Below are positions 63,989 through 64,000 of a DNA stretch of 64,000 bases, piece after piece. The notes below the pieces were generated by a model. That model was given only the letters and a program-made list of their open reading frames with translations, was not told where the DNA came from and did no database searches. Numbering within the stretch: position 1 is the first letter of the stretch; each line of letters opens with the position of its first letter. The DNA is taken from contig CAZGQO010000008.1 of assembly GCA_964527925.1 (NCBI GenBank), positions 56,943 to 120,942 of the forward strand, given 5' to 3'. The DNA comes from Ch128b sp964527925. GTDB taxonomy: Bacteria; Bacteroidota; Ignavibacteria; Ch128b. The position numbers were made by a program, and so were the translations under genes.

Positions 63989-64000
63989 GTAGGGTCGAGG
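63989..64000. repeat. Hairpin repeat family A, partial copy at the right edge
   Basis: GTAGGGTCGAGG is the reverse complement of the end of the copy at 30328-30346. The window stops in the middle of the repeat. Confidence 0.6.

Overview
The window is AT-rich bacterial chromosome with short spacers, no rRNA, tRNA, phage or insertion-sequence genes, and a 100-base run of N (30228-30327) that marks a scaffold join. Two secreted proteins end in a type IX secretion (T9SS) sorting domain with the QNYPNPFNP-type motif. One promoter candidate has the TTG-N17-TAnnTTTG form of Bacteroidota. The M16, S9 and M1 secreted peptidases also fit the Fibrobacteres-Chlorobi-Bacteroidetes superphylum. I infer an Ignavibacteria-like organism, probably from a metagenome or draft assembly; this is inference, not a database result.

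Layout. 1-1045: start of a Na+:solute symporter, running off the left edge. 1285-3567: YhaM-type exoribonuclease, sirtuin and SRPBCC protein. 3623-10296 (mostly minus strand): CcmE-like OB protein, two-domain M16 peptidase with a terminator, GlmU-like nucleotidyltransferase, an MGMT-fold protein without the acceptor cysteine, a TPM-domain protein and phosphoglycerate mutase. 10297-10939: repeat-rich spacer. 10940-19464: secreted S9 peptidase, then a 2035-residue T9SS surface protein with a probable internal-thioester domain and seven SdrD/Cna-B-like repeats. 19613-29167: one sugar operon (phosphohexomutase, HAD phosphatase, GH38-like, GH94, GH77). 29168-30536: repeats, EVE-domain protein and the assembly gap. 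30537-31906: inositol phosphatase and PAP2 phosphatase. 31950-38955 (minus): recN, GT-C-like membrane protein, hemW, dicarboxylate symporter and SDR in one tight directon. 39144-43379: unknown protein, a membrane protein coupled to a THEP1-like NTPase, a frameshifted barrel gene, a haem lipoprotein and an HMA metal-binding protein. 43416-49233: nitrilase-family amidase, a frameshifted secreted protein, an M1 peptidase with T9SS tail and a PAS histidine kinase. 49359-56063: PLP enzyme, SsnA-type amidohydrolase and a three-subunit molybdenum hydroxylase. 56192-63838: degenerate trypsin-fold/TPR protein, RmuC overlapping a second PAS histidine kinase, a GT2 glycosyltransferase and a GT39-like enzyme.

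How the genes work together. The sugar operon would release sugar phosphates from oligosaccharides in the cytoplasm: phosphorolysis by GH94, transglycosylation by GH77 and phosphate shuffling by the mutase. The molybdenum hydroxylase set with SsnA and a PLP enzyme suggests purine or other N-heterocycle catabolism. The surface protein is the most unusual item: a Gram-negative secretion tag on a domain layout (thioester head, Cna-B-like stalk) best known from Gram-positive covalent adhesins.

Two genes (41998-42872 and 44188-44851) each carry a single-base indel next to a homopolymer, so part of the window may contain consensus errors. Three intergenic repeat families are present, and the assembly gap lies inside one of them.
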